DNA of 64,000 bases from Acidobacteriota bacterium (GCA_020199995.1 JAIVJM010000002.1:1-64000); one strand, 5' to 3'; shown: positions 24,654 to 34,271, counted from the first letter of the stretch. The notes: generated from the sequence alone by a model not told the origin. Translations and numbers: made by a program.

Positions 24654-25187
24654 TCAGCGCCACTTCCTGAGCTTCTGGAACCGGCGCTTGACCATTTCGC
24701 GGCGGAGCGGCGTGAGCCGGTCGATGAAGAGGACGCCGTCGCAGTGGTCGGTTTCGTGGAGGAAGCAGCGCGCGGCGAGGCCCTCGGCTTCCTGCTCGAA
24801 CACTTCGCCGCGCACGTCCTGCGCGCGGAGGCGGACGCGTTCGGCGCGCCGGAGCGGGGCGTGAACTTTGCCCACCGAGAGGCAACCCTCCTCGCCCTCC
24901 TGCGCGCCCTCCGCCGAGACTATTTCCGGGTTGGCCGCGACCAGCCTGAGGCCCTCGCAATCCATCACGAAGAGCCGCAGGGGCAGTCCCACCTGCGCCG
25001 CCGCCAGCCCCACGCCTTCTTCGGCGTACATCGTCTCGAACATCTCAGAGACCAGCCGCTCCAGCTCAGCGCCGAACTCCTCGACGGGCTCGCCCGCCTG
25101 TTTGAGAACCCTCTCGGGGAACTCAGTGATCTTCAAGACGGCCATCCCTCTCCTCGCCCCCTCACGTTTTTGACTCTCAGGATTGAA
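24654..25187 (-). CDS. def: Peptide deformylase
   Basis: EEGVGLAAAQVGLPLRLFVMD; EEGCLSVGKVHAPLRR; CFLHETDHCDGVLFIDRL. ORF 24654..25241; approximate start placed near MAVLKITEFPERVLKQ (25145-25187 region). Confidence 0.93.
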   Translation of the reverse strand, partial: FNPESQKREGARRGMAVLKITEFPERVLKQAGEPVEEFGAELERLVSEMFETMYAEEGVGLAAAQVGLPLRLFVMDCEGLRLVAANPEIVSAEGAQEGEEGCLSVGKVHAPLRRAERVRLRAQDVRGEVFEQEAEGLAARCFLHETDHCDGVLFIDRLTPLRREMVKRRFQKLRKWR

Positions 25188-25347
25188 ATTCGCTTGTGAG
25201 TCGAGTTTAGCAGGAAAGCTGTAGTTGCGATGAAGAGCCATGCGACAAAATCCCCGCCGGGGATGAAGACAAAAGCCGGGAGCAAGCGAACGCGTGTGAG
25301 CGCCGCCCCCGGCTCTTATCTTTCGCCCTTGCAGAACTCGACGAAAG

Positions 25348-26352
25348 TTATTTCGTCAGGAAGCTTCTGAGATAGCTGATGGCTGCGGGGTCGCCGGTGC
25401 GCCCGAGCAGGACGAGCGCCTGTTTGCGCACCTCCGGCTTGGCGTGCGTCTGCGCGAGCTTGATGAGGAGCGGCACGGCCTCGGCTGCGGGGCGACGGCT
25501 GATAGCGACGACGGCCTGCTTCTGCAACTCGGTGTCGGCGTCTACGCGGCCCGCCGTCTCGGTCAGAGTGCCGAGGGCGCGCTCGCCCGCCATCTCGCCG
25601 AGGTGCGCGAGCGCCTTCTTCCGCAGCTCGATGTCGGAGTCCTGCTCCGCGACTTTGACGAGAAAGCTGACGACGGCACTCCGGTTATCGTTCCCCGCCA
25701 CCGCCGACAGCACGCTCCGCTTCAGCTCGCGGCTCGTGACCGCGTCGTAGAGGCGTTGGAGAAAGTCGAGCGACTGCGCGTCGCGGCCCCGACCATAGGC
25801 CGCGATGGCCGAGCGGCGGATGTCAGTGCCTTCGCGCTCGTCGCGCGCGACCCCGGCGAGGAAGTCGCGCGTGGCGGGGGCAACGGGCGGGTAGCCGAGC
25901 GCACGGACGGCGCGCGCGCGCACGCCCTGTGACAGCGAGCCGCGCGCCAGCGAGAGGAGCACCTCGGCGACGCGCCGGTCGTCGTGCAGAGCGATGGCGC
26001 GGGTCGCGTCTTCGTCCACGTCGCCCGTCCGGTTCGACTCGGCGATGCCGCGCAAAAGGCTCAGGCTCTCTTCGTTCGCCGCGCGCCCGAGCCAGTAGAC
26101 GGGGAAGCCCGCGTACTCGCGCCGCCGCGCGAGGTTGTAAATCTCGACGCGCACGACCCGACCGCCCGCCGCCGCGTCGCGCAAAAGGAAGACCCCGAGG
26201 TCGCGCGTCTCGACGGAAGAGCCCGAGGCTGTGCCGCCGAAGTCGTTATTGAAGACGACGCCGTCGAAGTTGAAGACGGTGCCTTCGCCGATATAAAAAT
26301 GGCTGCCGTCGTCGCCCACGAACTCGAAGTCCACGGCGACGCCGGGCCGCAC
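25348..26352 (-). CDS. HEAT-repeat protein (second ORF; lacks its own signal peptide)
   Basis: FDVRPGVAVDFEFVGDDGSHFYIGEGTVFNFDGVVF...repeated HEAT-like units AVVAISRRPAAEAVPLLIKLAQTHAKPEVRKQALVLLGRTGD. Confidence 0.8.
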   Translation of the reverse strand: MRPGVAVDFEFVGDDGSHFYIGEGTVFNFDGVVFNNDFGGTASGSSVETRDLGVFLLRDAAAGGRVVRVEIYNLARRREYAGFPVYWLGRAANEESLSLLRGIAESNRTGDVDEDATRAIALHDDRRVAEVLLSLARGSLSQGVRARAVRALGYPPVAPATRDFLAGVARDEREGTDIRRSAIAAYGRGRDAQSLDFLQRLYDAVTSRELKRSVLSAVAGNDNRSAVVSFLVKVAEQDSDIELRKKALAHLGEMAGERALGTLTETAGRVDADTELQKQAVVAISRRPAAEAVPLLIKLAQTHAKPEVRKQALVLLGRTGDPAAISYLRSFLTK

Positions 26353-27646
26353 GTCGAAGGCGTAGGCGGGCGCGCTTCCTGCGCTCCAGCGGCTCGCTCG
26401 CGTTGCGCGCGATCTGCATCAGCTTCCGGTAGGCGCGCGGGTCCTGATAGCGGCTGATGGCTTCGAGCAGGTAATTCTGAAGCTCGGGATTGCGCTCGCC
26501 GTCGTAGAGCGACAGGATCACGTCAATGCTCTGTTCATCGCCGCGGTTGGGGATCGCGTGGATGGCCTGCTTGCGCAGCTCGAGGTCGGTCGAGGTGCGC
26601 GCGATCTCGGCGAGCTTGGCCCCGGCGCGCGGCGACTTGCGGTTGCCGAAGGCGGCCACCACGTACTTCCTGATCTGCACGTCCGAGACGGCGTCGTAGA
26701 GCCGCAGGAGTTCGTCCACCACGGGCTCGCCCGCGCGGCGGCTGAGGAGCGAGACGGCGTGCTGGCGCGCCGTGAGGTTTTTGCCGTTGGCGATGACGTC
26801 GCCGACGATGCCCACGGCGCGCGCGTTCTCGTGGTCGGCCAGCGCATGGATCGCCGAATCGGTCGGGCTCTCGTCCTCGTAAGCCGCGCTCATCGCCACC
26901 TCGCGGAGCACTTCGAGGCCGCGCTCGTCGCCGGTGCGCCCCAGCGCGGTGATGGCCCTCATGCGCAGCTTCTCGTTCGACTCGCTGCGCGCCATCTGGA
27001 TGAGCACGGGCACGGCTTCGTTCCCGCCGTATCTGCCGAGCAGAGTGATGGCGGCTTCCCTCACGCGCGGGGAGTTGTTCGCGTTCGAGCGGAGCACGTC
27101 GCCGACGAGCGTCGCGCAGCGTGCGCGGTCGGCCTGGCAGAGGCTTTGGAGTGCGATAATCTTGAGTTCGGCGTCGGCATCCTGCGGAACGTTGACGCTC
27201 TGCGGGTCGGTCTTCGACTTCAACTTGACGAGCGACTTCGCGCCGTCCTTGGCCCAGTTAGACGTTGGGTACTGCTGGATGAGACGCACCAGCGACCGCT
27301 CGGCTTCCGGCAGCTTGTTCTGCTTCTCGTAGGCATAGGCGAGCCAGTAAAGCGCCGCGTCCGTGTTCTTGTCCGCGGGGAACTCGGAGACGAACTTGTT
27401 GAAGGTCGCCGCCGCCCTGTCCCATTTCTCTTCGTTAATGAGGTCGCGGCCCTGAATGAAAGCCTTCGTCGCGGGGTCGTTCCCGCTCGCGCCCTGCACG
27501 AGCCGGTTGAGCATGTCGCGCTCGGGCGTGAACAACTGCGCGGAGGCGGGAGCCGCGCTCGCCAGCACGAGGGCGAAGGCTGCGAGCAGTCCCGCCGCAA
27601 GGGCCGTGCGTCGAATTTGATTGCCGATAGTGATTAAGTGAAACAT
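26246..27646 (-). CDS. Secreted TPR/HEAT-repeat protein, frame lost at C-terminus
   Basis: Signal peptide ...LLAAFALVLASAAPASAQ; TPR-like KWDRAAATFNKFVSEFPADKNTDAALYWLAYAYEKQNKLPEAERSL; multiple HEAT units; garbage tail after SEPLERRK. Confidence 0.8.
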   Translation of the reverse strand: MFHLITIGNQIRRTALAAGLLAAFALVLASAAPASAQLFTPERDMLNRLVQGASGNDPATKAFIQGRDLINEEKWDRAAATFNKFVSEFPADKNTDAALYWLAYAYEKQNKLPEAERSLVRLIQQYPTSNWAKDGAKSLVKLKSKTDPQSVNVPQDADAELKIIALQSLCQADRARCATLVGDVLRSNANNSPRVREAAITLLGRYGGNEAVPVLIQMARSESNEKLRMRAITALGRTGDERGLEVLREVAMSAAYEDESPTDSAIHALADHENARAVGIVGDVIANGKNLTARQHAVSLLSRRAGEPVVDELLRLYDAVSDVQIRKYVVAAFGNRKSPRAGAKLAEIARTSTDLELRKQAIHAIPNRGDEQSIDVILSLYDGERNPELQNYLLEAISRYQDPRAYRKLMQIARNASEPLERRKRARLRLRRAARRRRGLRVRGRRRQPFLYRRRHRLQLRRRRLQ

Positions 27647-27700
27647 GATTTTTTCGTCCTTACTTCCGAAGGGTTGTCGAGACTTTCTCCTCGCGCACGC

Positions 27701-28765
27701 CTAGTAGACCTGCAACGACGCGATGATCTCCTTTTTCTGCATCCGGTCCTTGATTGAACGCACTTCGTCGCGCGAGGGCTCGTCGCGCAGGTTCGAGATG
27801 TCGAGCAGGAAGGGCTCAAGTGAATTCAAAATCCGCGCGGTCGTCTTGTTGCCCGCCGCCTCGGCTTCGAGCTGGAGCGAGATGTTCTGGTCCAGCAGCT
27901 TTCTCGACTGGCTCTTCTCGTAAGCGATGTTGATCACGCCCTCTCCCTCCGTGTCGCGGGCGTTTCTGAAAGAGCGCAGGAGCAGCTGCGCGTGCTCGAC
28001 GTGCCGCGCCACCTCTTTCTCTTCCGGGTCGAGCAAACGCGTGTTGATCGCCAGCACGTCGTCGTCGAGCAGGGAGGGCTGCACCGAGAGCAGCACGTCG
28101 TCTTGAGCTACGGGGTGATTTTCGCTCGGCAAGACATCGCCCGCGACGCCGGGATTAAACGGCCTCCGCGTCGGCGTGGCCGAAGCCTTCATCAACTTCA
28201 CGGATTGACTGGCGGAAGCGAGCTGCGCGTCGTTCTTGTGCGGCGTGGCTGTCCGGGGAACATCGCCTTCAACACTCTCAACACGGTCGGGCAGCGGGCC
28301 GGGATTGGGCACGCCGCCAGAGGGCGGCTTCGTGTCTGGAACCGGAGTTGATCGCGCAATCGTCTCTCGCCGCACGGGGCGCGGCGCTTGCATGAACCAG
28401 AGCACGCCAGCGGCGACGCCAACTAAGAGCAGCGCCATCGAAGAGGCGAGCGCGGGCCGGAGGGCGAGCGCGCCGAGGACTATGGCGAGTTGCCCGCGCA
28501 GCCTCGTTAGTAAAGGCACCGGCTTCGCCACGCGCTCCGCCGGAGCTTCGGCGATTCGCTCGCTGACGGCGTGCCACATCGCGGGCGATACTTCCAGCTC
28601 GCGGTCGTAGCGCAGGTACATCTCCTGCTCGGCGCTGAGCGCGTCGAAGGCTTCGGCGCACTCCGCGCAGGCCGCCATGTGCGCGCCCATCAACTCACTC
28701 GTTCGTCTGTCAACCTCGCCGTCCGCGAACTCTTCGAGCAACGGTAGGCACTCTTCGCATTTCAT
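27701..28765 (-). CDS. Anti-sigma factor with N-terminal zinc finger (zf-HC2) and one TM helix
   Basis: MKCEECLPLLEEFADGEVDRRTSELMGAHMAACAECAEAF (HxxxCxxC); central hydrophobic helix. Confidence 0.88.
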   Translation of the reverse strand: MKCEECLPLLEEFADGEVDRRTSELMGAHMAACAECAEAFDALSAEQEMYLRYDRELEVSPAMWHAVSERIAEAPAERVAKPVPLLTRLRGQLAIVLGALALRPALASSMALLLVGVAAGVLWFMQAPRPVRRETIARSTPVPDTKPPSGGVPNPGPLPDRVESVEGDVPRTATPHKNDAQLASASQSVKLMKASATPTRRPFNPGVAGDVLPSENHPVAQDDVLLSVQPSLLDDDVLAINTRLLDPEEKEVARHVEHAQLLLRSFRNARDTEGEGVINIAYEKSQSRKLLDQNISLQLEAEAAGNKTTARILNSLEPFLLDISNLRDEPSRDEVRSIKDRMQKKEIIASLQVY

Positions 28766-29328
28766 TACTGCTCACCCCCAAGATATGGGCCGAGGCGGCG
28801 GCGCATCTCGGCGCGCGCCCGGTGCAAATCTGTCTTCAACTTGCCGATTGAGAAACCCGTAATCTCCGCAATCTCTTCGTAGCTGCGCTGCTGGAAAACC
28901 TTGAGCGTGAAGACGAGCCGCTTGTCCTCGTCGAGCCTGAGCAGCGCGCTCTGGATGACGCCGTTCAGCTCCTTGTCGAGCAACTGCCCGGCCGGGCCGC
29001 GCTGGCCGTCGCACAGCTCGAAGACTTCCGCCTCGTCGTCCACGTGGACGTTCCGGCTTTCGCGTGCGCGCGTGCGCAGCGACTCACGCGCGACGTTCTT
29101 GGCGATGCCGAAGAGCCACGTCGAGAGCTTCGTCTCGTCGCGCAAGGCCCCGAGGCTCTTGTAGGCCCGCACGAAGGTCTCCTGCGTCAAATCTTCGGCC
29201 AGCTCGCGCGAGCCGACCATGTCGTAGACGAAGCTGATGAGCGGGCGGGCATAGCGGTCGAAGATGAGGCGGAAAGCCTCCTCGTCGCCGTGCCTGACGC
29301 GCGCCACCAGTTCCTCCGTGCTGTTCAT
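28765..29328 (-). CDS. RNA polymerase ECF sigma factor
   Basis: MNSTEELVARVRHGDEEAFRLIFDRYARPLISFVYDMVGSRELAEDLTQETFVRAYKSLG...STWLFGIAKNVARE...RSYEEIAEITGFSIGKLKTDLHRARAEMRRRL. Confidence 0.95.
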   Translation of the reverse strand: MNSTEELVARVRHGDEEAFRLIFDRYARPLISFVYDMVGSRELAEDLTQETFVRAYKSLGALRDETKLSTWLFGIAKNVARESLRTRARESRNVHVDDEAEVFELCDGQRGPAGQLLDKELNGVIQSALLRLDEDKRLVFTLKVFQQRSYEEIAEITGFSIGKLKTDLHRARAEMRRRLGPYLGGEQ

Positions 29329-29522
29329 CAAGGTCCCAGTGTACGCGCCTGACTGACCCACTGCTTCGATATTCACCATTGTCTTGATCGCCAGCCGCTT
29401 CATCGTCTTATACCGCCAGTAAGTGTCCCCGACCCCCGGAAGGTTTCAGAAAAATTCGAGGCGTCGCGCGCCGGGGGAAAGCAGCCTGAAAGAATACATT
29501 TTCGCCCGCTTTTCGTGAGAAG

Positions 29523-29645
29523 CGGCGAGAGCGGGGGCAAATCCCTTTCCCGACCTTTGAGATTACGAAAGCCGAGAGGCTACGGCGAGCCCTCAAGGCT
29601 TTGCTGCCTCACAGGTCGGGAAGGGGGCTGGCCCCCGCTCCCGCA
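29523..29645. repeat. Palindromic repeat GAGCGGGGGC..CCCGACCTTTGAGA...CAGGTCGGGAAGGGGGCTGGCCCCCGCTC, copy 2
   Basis: Related copy at 10152-10269 with same arms and GCGAAAGC core. Confidence 0.88.
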
Positions 29646-29652
29646 TGCCGCT

Positions 29653-31176
29653 TCAAATCATTCGAGTCTTCCAGCGCCCTTTGCGGAAGACGACGGCGCT
29701 GACGACGGCCAGCGTCGAGAAGGCCACGGTGACGGCGATGAAGACTCCGTGAGGGCCGAGGTTGAAGACGAGGGCCAGCGTGTAGGCGAGCGGGATTTCC
29801 CAGAGCCAGAAGACGAAGAGGTTGATGATGGTCGGCGTCCGCGTGTCGCCCGCGCCGTTGAAAGACTGCGTGATGACCATCCCGTAGGCGTAGAAGAGAA
29901 AGCCGCAGGCGATGATGCGCAGGCAATCAATGCCGTAGTTCTGCACGCTCGGCTCGGAGGTGAAGAGCCGGACGATGGGGCCCGCGAAGAGGACAAAGAT
30001 GAGCCCGATCACGCCGAGGAAGCACATGTTGTAGAAGCCCGCCATCCAGACGGCGCGCTCGGCGCGTTCCGGCTTGCGCGCGCCCAACGCCTGCCCGACC
30101 ATCGTCGCCGCGGCGTTGCTCATCCCCCATGAAGGCAGCAGCGCGAAGAGGATGATGCGGATGCCGATGGTGTAGCCGGCCAGCGCGTCGCTCCCGAAGC
30201 CTGAGAGGATACGGATGAGCCCGATCCAGCTCGCCATCCCGATGAAGACCTGAAAGGCCGCCGAGGAAGAGAGTCTGACGATCCGCCGCATGACTTCCGG
30301 CTCGAGGCGCAGATGCCTGCGTGCGACGTGGATACGCCCGCCGGGCCGGAGCAGGCGCGAGAGCGCGTAGAGCGCGCCCGTGCTGCGCCCGATGGTGGTG
30401 GCGACCGCCGCGCCCGTCACGCCGAGTTCGGGGAACGGCCCGAGGCCGAAGATGAGACAGGGACCCAACAGGATGTTGATGGCGTTGGCGAGCCAGAGGA
30501 CGCGCATGGCAATCGTCGCGTCGCCCGCGCCGCGGAAGATGGCGTTGACGAGAAACAGCATGACGACCGAGGCGTTGCCGCCGAGCATCACGCGCGTGTA
30601 GTTGGTTCCCTTCTCGACGACGCCGGGCGAGGCCCCCATCAGCGCGAGCAGCCGCGGGGCGAGCGTGATGCCGAGGACGGCCAGGACTAACGACACGCAA
30701 ATGCCGATGATGAGCGTCTGTGCGGCGGCGCGCGAAGCGCCCTCCGCGTCGTGCTCGCCCGTGCGGCGCGCGACCATCGCCGTCGCGCCGATGCCGAGCC
30801 CGATGGCGAGCGTGTAGATGAGCGTCAGCATGGACTCGGTGAGCCCGACGGTGGCGACGGCGTCCGAGCCGAGCCGCGCGACGAAAAAGACGTCGGCCAC
30901 GGCGAAGACGCTCTCCATCACCATCTCGAGCACCATCGGGATCGCGAGCAGCATGATGGCGCGCCCGATTGAGCCCTCGGTATAGTCGTAGCGGACGTGT
31001 GTGCCGCGCAAAGCCTGCCAGACCGACGAGATGAAACCGGGGGCTTCGCCTGCGGGCTCTTGCCCCGGAGCGGCGGCCAGATGTTCGGTCGAGTCAGACA
31101 TCCGTTTCTTCTGCTTCAGAGTTTGAGTCCGTGAGGATGAAAGAGCATTTAAAGCGCGGCGATTCGACTGCTGCAC
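29653..31176 (-). CDS. MATE-family multidrug efflux transporter
   Basis: 507 aa, 12 TM-type pattern; IGRAIMLLAIPMVLEMVMESVFAVADVFFVARLGSDAVATVGLTES. Confidence 0.94.
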   Translation of the reverse strand: MQQSNRRALNALSSSRTQTLKQKKRMSDSTEHLAAAPGQEPAGEAPGFISSVWQALRGTHVRYDYTEGSIGRAIMLLAIPMVLEMVMESVFAVADVFFVARLGSDAVATVGLTESMLTLIYTLAIGLGIGATAMVARRTGEHDAEGASRAAAQTLIIGICVSLVLAVLGITLAPRLLALMGASPGVVEKGTNYTRVMLGGNASVVMLFLVNAIFRGAGDATIAMRVLWLANAINILLGPCLIFGLGPFPELGVTGAAVATTIGRSTGALYALSRLLRPGGRIHVARRHLRLEPEVMRRIVRLSSSAAFQVFIGMASWIGLIRILSGFGSDALAGYTIGIRIILFALLPSWGMSNAAATMVGQALGARKPERAERAVWMAGFYNMCFLGVIGLIFVLFAGPIVRLFTSEPSVQNYGIDCLRIIACGFLFYAYGMVITQSFNGAGDTRTPTIINLFVFWLWEIPLAYTLALVFNLGPHGVFIAVTVAFSTLAVVSAVVFRKGRWKTRMI

Positions 31177-31213
31177 GGCGCGCGTCTTTCCGAACGCCCC
31201 CGCCAGCCCCGGC

Positions 31214-32143
31214 TCACTTTATCATGCCTTCGTAGATTGCCTTTGAGATGTCGGCGATGAGCCGGTGCGCGCGCTTCTCTTCGGCCAGCCCGCGTGTCAG
31301 CACGACGAGCACGTAGGGCTTTCTGCGCCCCGGCACGTAGATGATCCCGGCGTCGTGGTTGATCTTCGTAATCGAGCCGGTCTTGTGCGCCACGCGCGCG
31401 GCGGCGGGGAGGCCCGCCGGGAGCCCCTCGTTGAACTTCTGCGCGAGCAGCACTCTGACCATCTCGTCGGACGCCTTCTTCGAGACGGCGCGGCGCGCAG
31501 CGATGGCTTTGAGGATAAGGTGGAGGTCGCGCGCGGTGGTCGTATTGTTCAGGCCGCGCGCGAAAGCCTTGCCGTCCTCGACGCCGCGCAGCACGCGGAT
31601 GTCTTTCGCGCCGAGCCCGCGCATCGTCTCCATGACGCGCTGCGGCGTGACGAGCTCGATGAGGATGTTGGTGGCGAGGTTGCTGCTCTCGGTAATCATG
31701 AGGTGCAGGAGGCGGCGCACCGTCTCCGACCCGCCGATCTGTTTATAGAGCGACGGCTCCGCGTCGTCTGCCGAGGCGACGGAGAAGCTGCTGCCGTCGG
31801 CGATGCTCTTGAAGTCGTTTCTGACGGACACGCGCGCGTCGAGCGAGAGCCGCCCGGCGCGGGCCTGTCTGAACAACTCCAGCATGACCGGCACCTTCAT
31901 CGTGCTCGCGGCGTGGAAGCTCGCGCCCTCGTCGAGCATGACCTCCCACCCGGTTTCGAGGTCGTGGAAAGCGACGGCGACCGTCTCAGCGCCGCTCGCG
32001 GCGATCAACTCCCGAAGCTTCCTCTTCACTTCGGCCTCACGCACGCCCGTCTGTCCCGCGACATGCCCCGGCGGGAACACGCAGAGCACACACCACAGCA
32101 CGAACAGGCAGCAGGCAATGCGGCGAAATGGTTGGGACGGCAT
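31214..32143 (-). CDS. Class A-like serine beta-lactamase / serine hydrolase
   Basis: 309 aa, signal peptide; FHAASTMKVPVMLEL (SxxK), MITESSNLATN, AHKTGSI (KTG). Confidence 0.88.
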   Translation of the reverse strand: MPSQPFRRIACCLFVLWCVLCVFPPGHVAGQTGVREAEVKRKLRELIAASGAETVAVAFHDLETGWEVMLDEGASFHAASTMKVPVMLELFRQARAGRLSLDARVSVRNDFKSIADGSSFSVASADDAEPSLYKQIGGSETVRRLLHLMITESSNLATNILIELVTPQRVMETMRGLGAKDIRVLRGVEDGKAFARGLNNTTTARDLHLILKAIAARRAVSKKASDEMVRVLLAQKFNEGLPAGLPAAARVAHKTGSITKINHDAGIIYVPGRRKPYVLVVLTRGLAEEKRAHRLIADISKAIYEGMIK

Positions 32144-32196
32144 GGTCTTCTCCAGAATGTTTCCGACGAAGGGTCGAACAACGGCAATTTTTTCTG

Positions 32197-32414
32197 AAGC
32201 CCCGGCAGGGGCGAAATAATTTAGCCCACGGCGCGAGCCGTGGGAACCGGGTCAGCAGGAAAACCCTGAGCCCCAGCAGGGGCGAAAGATAATTCGAGTC
32301 GGCTTCCAGCTCAAGCTCGAACTTCTTACGCCCCTCCGGGGGGTTTTGTTTTCTTTTTCGCTTCTCTCACGGCTCATGCCGTGGGCTAAACTCTTCCGCC
32401 CCTTTCAGGGGCTC
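32197..32414. repeat. Compound palindromic repeat, copy 2 (TAGCCCACGGC..GCCGTGGG family)
   Basis: gaagccccggcaggggcgaaataatttagcccacggcgcgagccgtggg ... ctcacggctcatgccgtgggctaaactcttccgcccctttcaggggctc. Confidence 0.9.
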
Positions 32415-32417
32415 GAC

Positions 32418-32756
32418 TCATCTCTTTCCGGCCCGCGTATGAAGATGTTCCATGCCTCCGTTGGCGGCTATGAAATCCTGACGCCCTCGCGGAGTCAGAC
32501 GATAACGCCGCTCGCTCTCTTCGGCAAAGACGCTGACGCTCGCGAGCACGCGCATCAGCCGGAAGAGCGGCGCGGGTTGCGTCCCCGTCGCGCGCGCCAG
32601 CTCTTCGACGCCCGCGGGGCCGTCCTTCAACAAGTCCGCGAGGCCGAGCCGGGCGGCGACGTAGAGGGCCTGCGAAACCCAGCAGCCAGTGCCCAACTGC
32701 AACAGCATGACCTCGGGCGGCGTATCGTTTGTCTTCTGCGGTGCTGCTTTCGACAT
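32418..32756 (-). pseudogene. O-methyltransferase N-terminal dimerisation-domain fragment (SAM domain absent)
   Basis: VMLLQLGTGCWVSQALYVAARLGLADLLKDGPAGVEELARATGTQPAPLFRLMRVLASVSVFAEESERRYRLTPRG; stops directly at palindromic repeat. Confidence 0.72.
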
Positions 32757-33223
32757 ATTCTCTCCAGTCCATTCTAAATTTTCGCGCCAGACGTCGGCTG
32801 AACCTCAGCACGTTTTTCGTCCCCGCCAACTAACGCGTGAATTCAGAGAGAATCGAATCATCGTTTTCTTTTCGCCCGCTTCCCCGTTTCGTCTCCGGAC
32901 TCCGTTCTGCCCAACGAGCGAGGCGAGATAAGGGCGCGACGCGAGCCGCCGTTTTTGTGGCATGGGCTGTGCATTGATTCTTTATTGATGGGTACGAAAA
33001 GCAGATTTGAGTGCTTGAGTGGGTCAACCGTCACAGGCGTTTCACCCCTCCCGCCCTGTTCTGCCACATGCTTCGACTCGGTGGACGCGGCGTATTCAAT
33101 CTCGCGCCAAAGCTTCGCCGCACCCGCCAGTCAAGCCTTCTATTTCAGCCGCCGCGGAACCGACGCCGCGTGACGCCCGCACGTCCCGCGCGGGAGAGTT
33201 TCTCCGGCGGCGAAGAGGCCCCT

Positions 33224-34216
33224 ATGTTCTCACGACGATTCCGAAGGACGACCCTGCCGTTCCTCCTCCTCCTCCTTCTTTGCTCGCACGCGCGCGCGGA
33301 TTCCGGCCCCGAGCTGCGCGGCGGAGAAATAAAAAAAGCGGAAGATGTCATGGCCCGGCTCTGGCGTCTGGAAGAGGCCGCCGGAGCGCCCGACGGCTCA
33401 CGCGCGTTTGGCGCGCTGGTCAGGGACTTCTACCCGGAGCTTCAGCGGAAGATCGAAGGTCTGCCCGAAGGCGATCTCCGGACAGACCTCTTGACGGCGG
33501 CCCTCCTCTACGAGACCGCTGCGAAAGCGACTCGGCGCGCGGGCGCTTCCATGCCTGTCTGCGGACGCGAATTGCGAGACTCATACCGAAAGCTCTGCCT
33601 CGAAAATTCCTCGGGCGACCGCGCACAGTTTCTCCGCGCGAAGGCACGGCTGCACGCACGTTGGGCCGAGGCCGCGCTCCGGCACCTGCGGGGCGCGCGT
33701 GATACGGCAACGCTCGATGCGCTCAACGAGATGCGGGCCTCGCGCGACGTTGACGGCGTGCTCGGCGTGCGCGCCATCGCCGCCCTCAAGACTCTCGCCG
33801 CGCGAGCCCGCGCCCTCACGTCGGACGAGGATTCGGAGCGACGCACGGCGCGCGTGCGCTTCTCCTTCGACCAAATCTCGGACGGCTTCAACGAAGAATT
33901 GGCGACCGTTGACGGCGTGCTGGCATCGCTCCCGCGCGGGCGCGTCTACGACCTCCTGCGCAACGCGAGGAACTCATACCGCGACGGCCTGTACTGGTCT
34001 GGAAAGACGTTTCAGAGACGCGCGCCGGTCCTCTCGGCCAACTCCTTCGACGCGACGGACGAACTGACGAAGATGAGGCTGGACGCCTCGACCGTTGATC
34101 ACACGGTGCTCGGTAACTGGCTCAGCGCCGACAGGTTCACGAAGAGGGCCGAGAAGGTTCTGGAAGAGGGCGCGCGCCGTTCGGCGCTGCGTCCTTCGGA
34201 CACGCTCGGGCGTTGA
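33224..34216 (+). CDS. Secreted protein of unknown function
   Basis: Signal peptide MFSRRFRRTTLPFLLLLLLCSHARA; in-frame within ORF 33011..34216. Confidence 0.65.
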   Translation: MFSRRFRRTTLPFLLLLLLCSHARADSGPELRGGEIKKAEDVMARLWRLEEAAGAPDGSRAFGALVRDFYPELQRKIEGLPEGDLRTDLLTAALLYETAAKATRRAGASMPVCGRELRDSYRKLCLENSSGDRAQFLRAKARLHARWAEAALRHLRGARDTATLDALNEMRASRDVDGVLGVRAIAALKTLAARARALTSDEDSERRTARVRFSFDQISDGFNEELATVDGVLASLPRGRVYDLLRNARNSYRDGLYWSGKTFQRRAPVLSANSFDATDELTKMRLDASTVDHTVLGNWLSADRFTKRAEKVLEEGARRSALRPSDTLGR

Positions 34217-34271
34217 TCTTCGAGCGCGAGCAGACGGCGAGAGTGTGGCGCGCTCTCGGTGCGATGCGCTC

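Noticed and set aside
31214-32143. Acquired antibiotic-resistance island (beta-lactamase, MATE, DHA2 MFS)
   Set aside because: No integrase, transposase or integron features; separate genes with repeats between them and ordinary chromosomal context.
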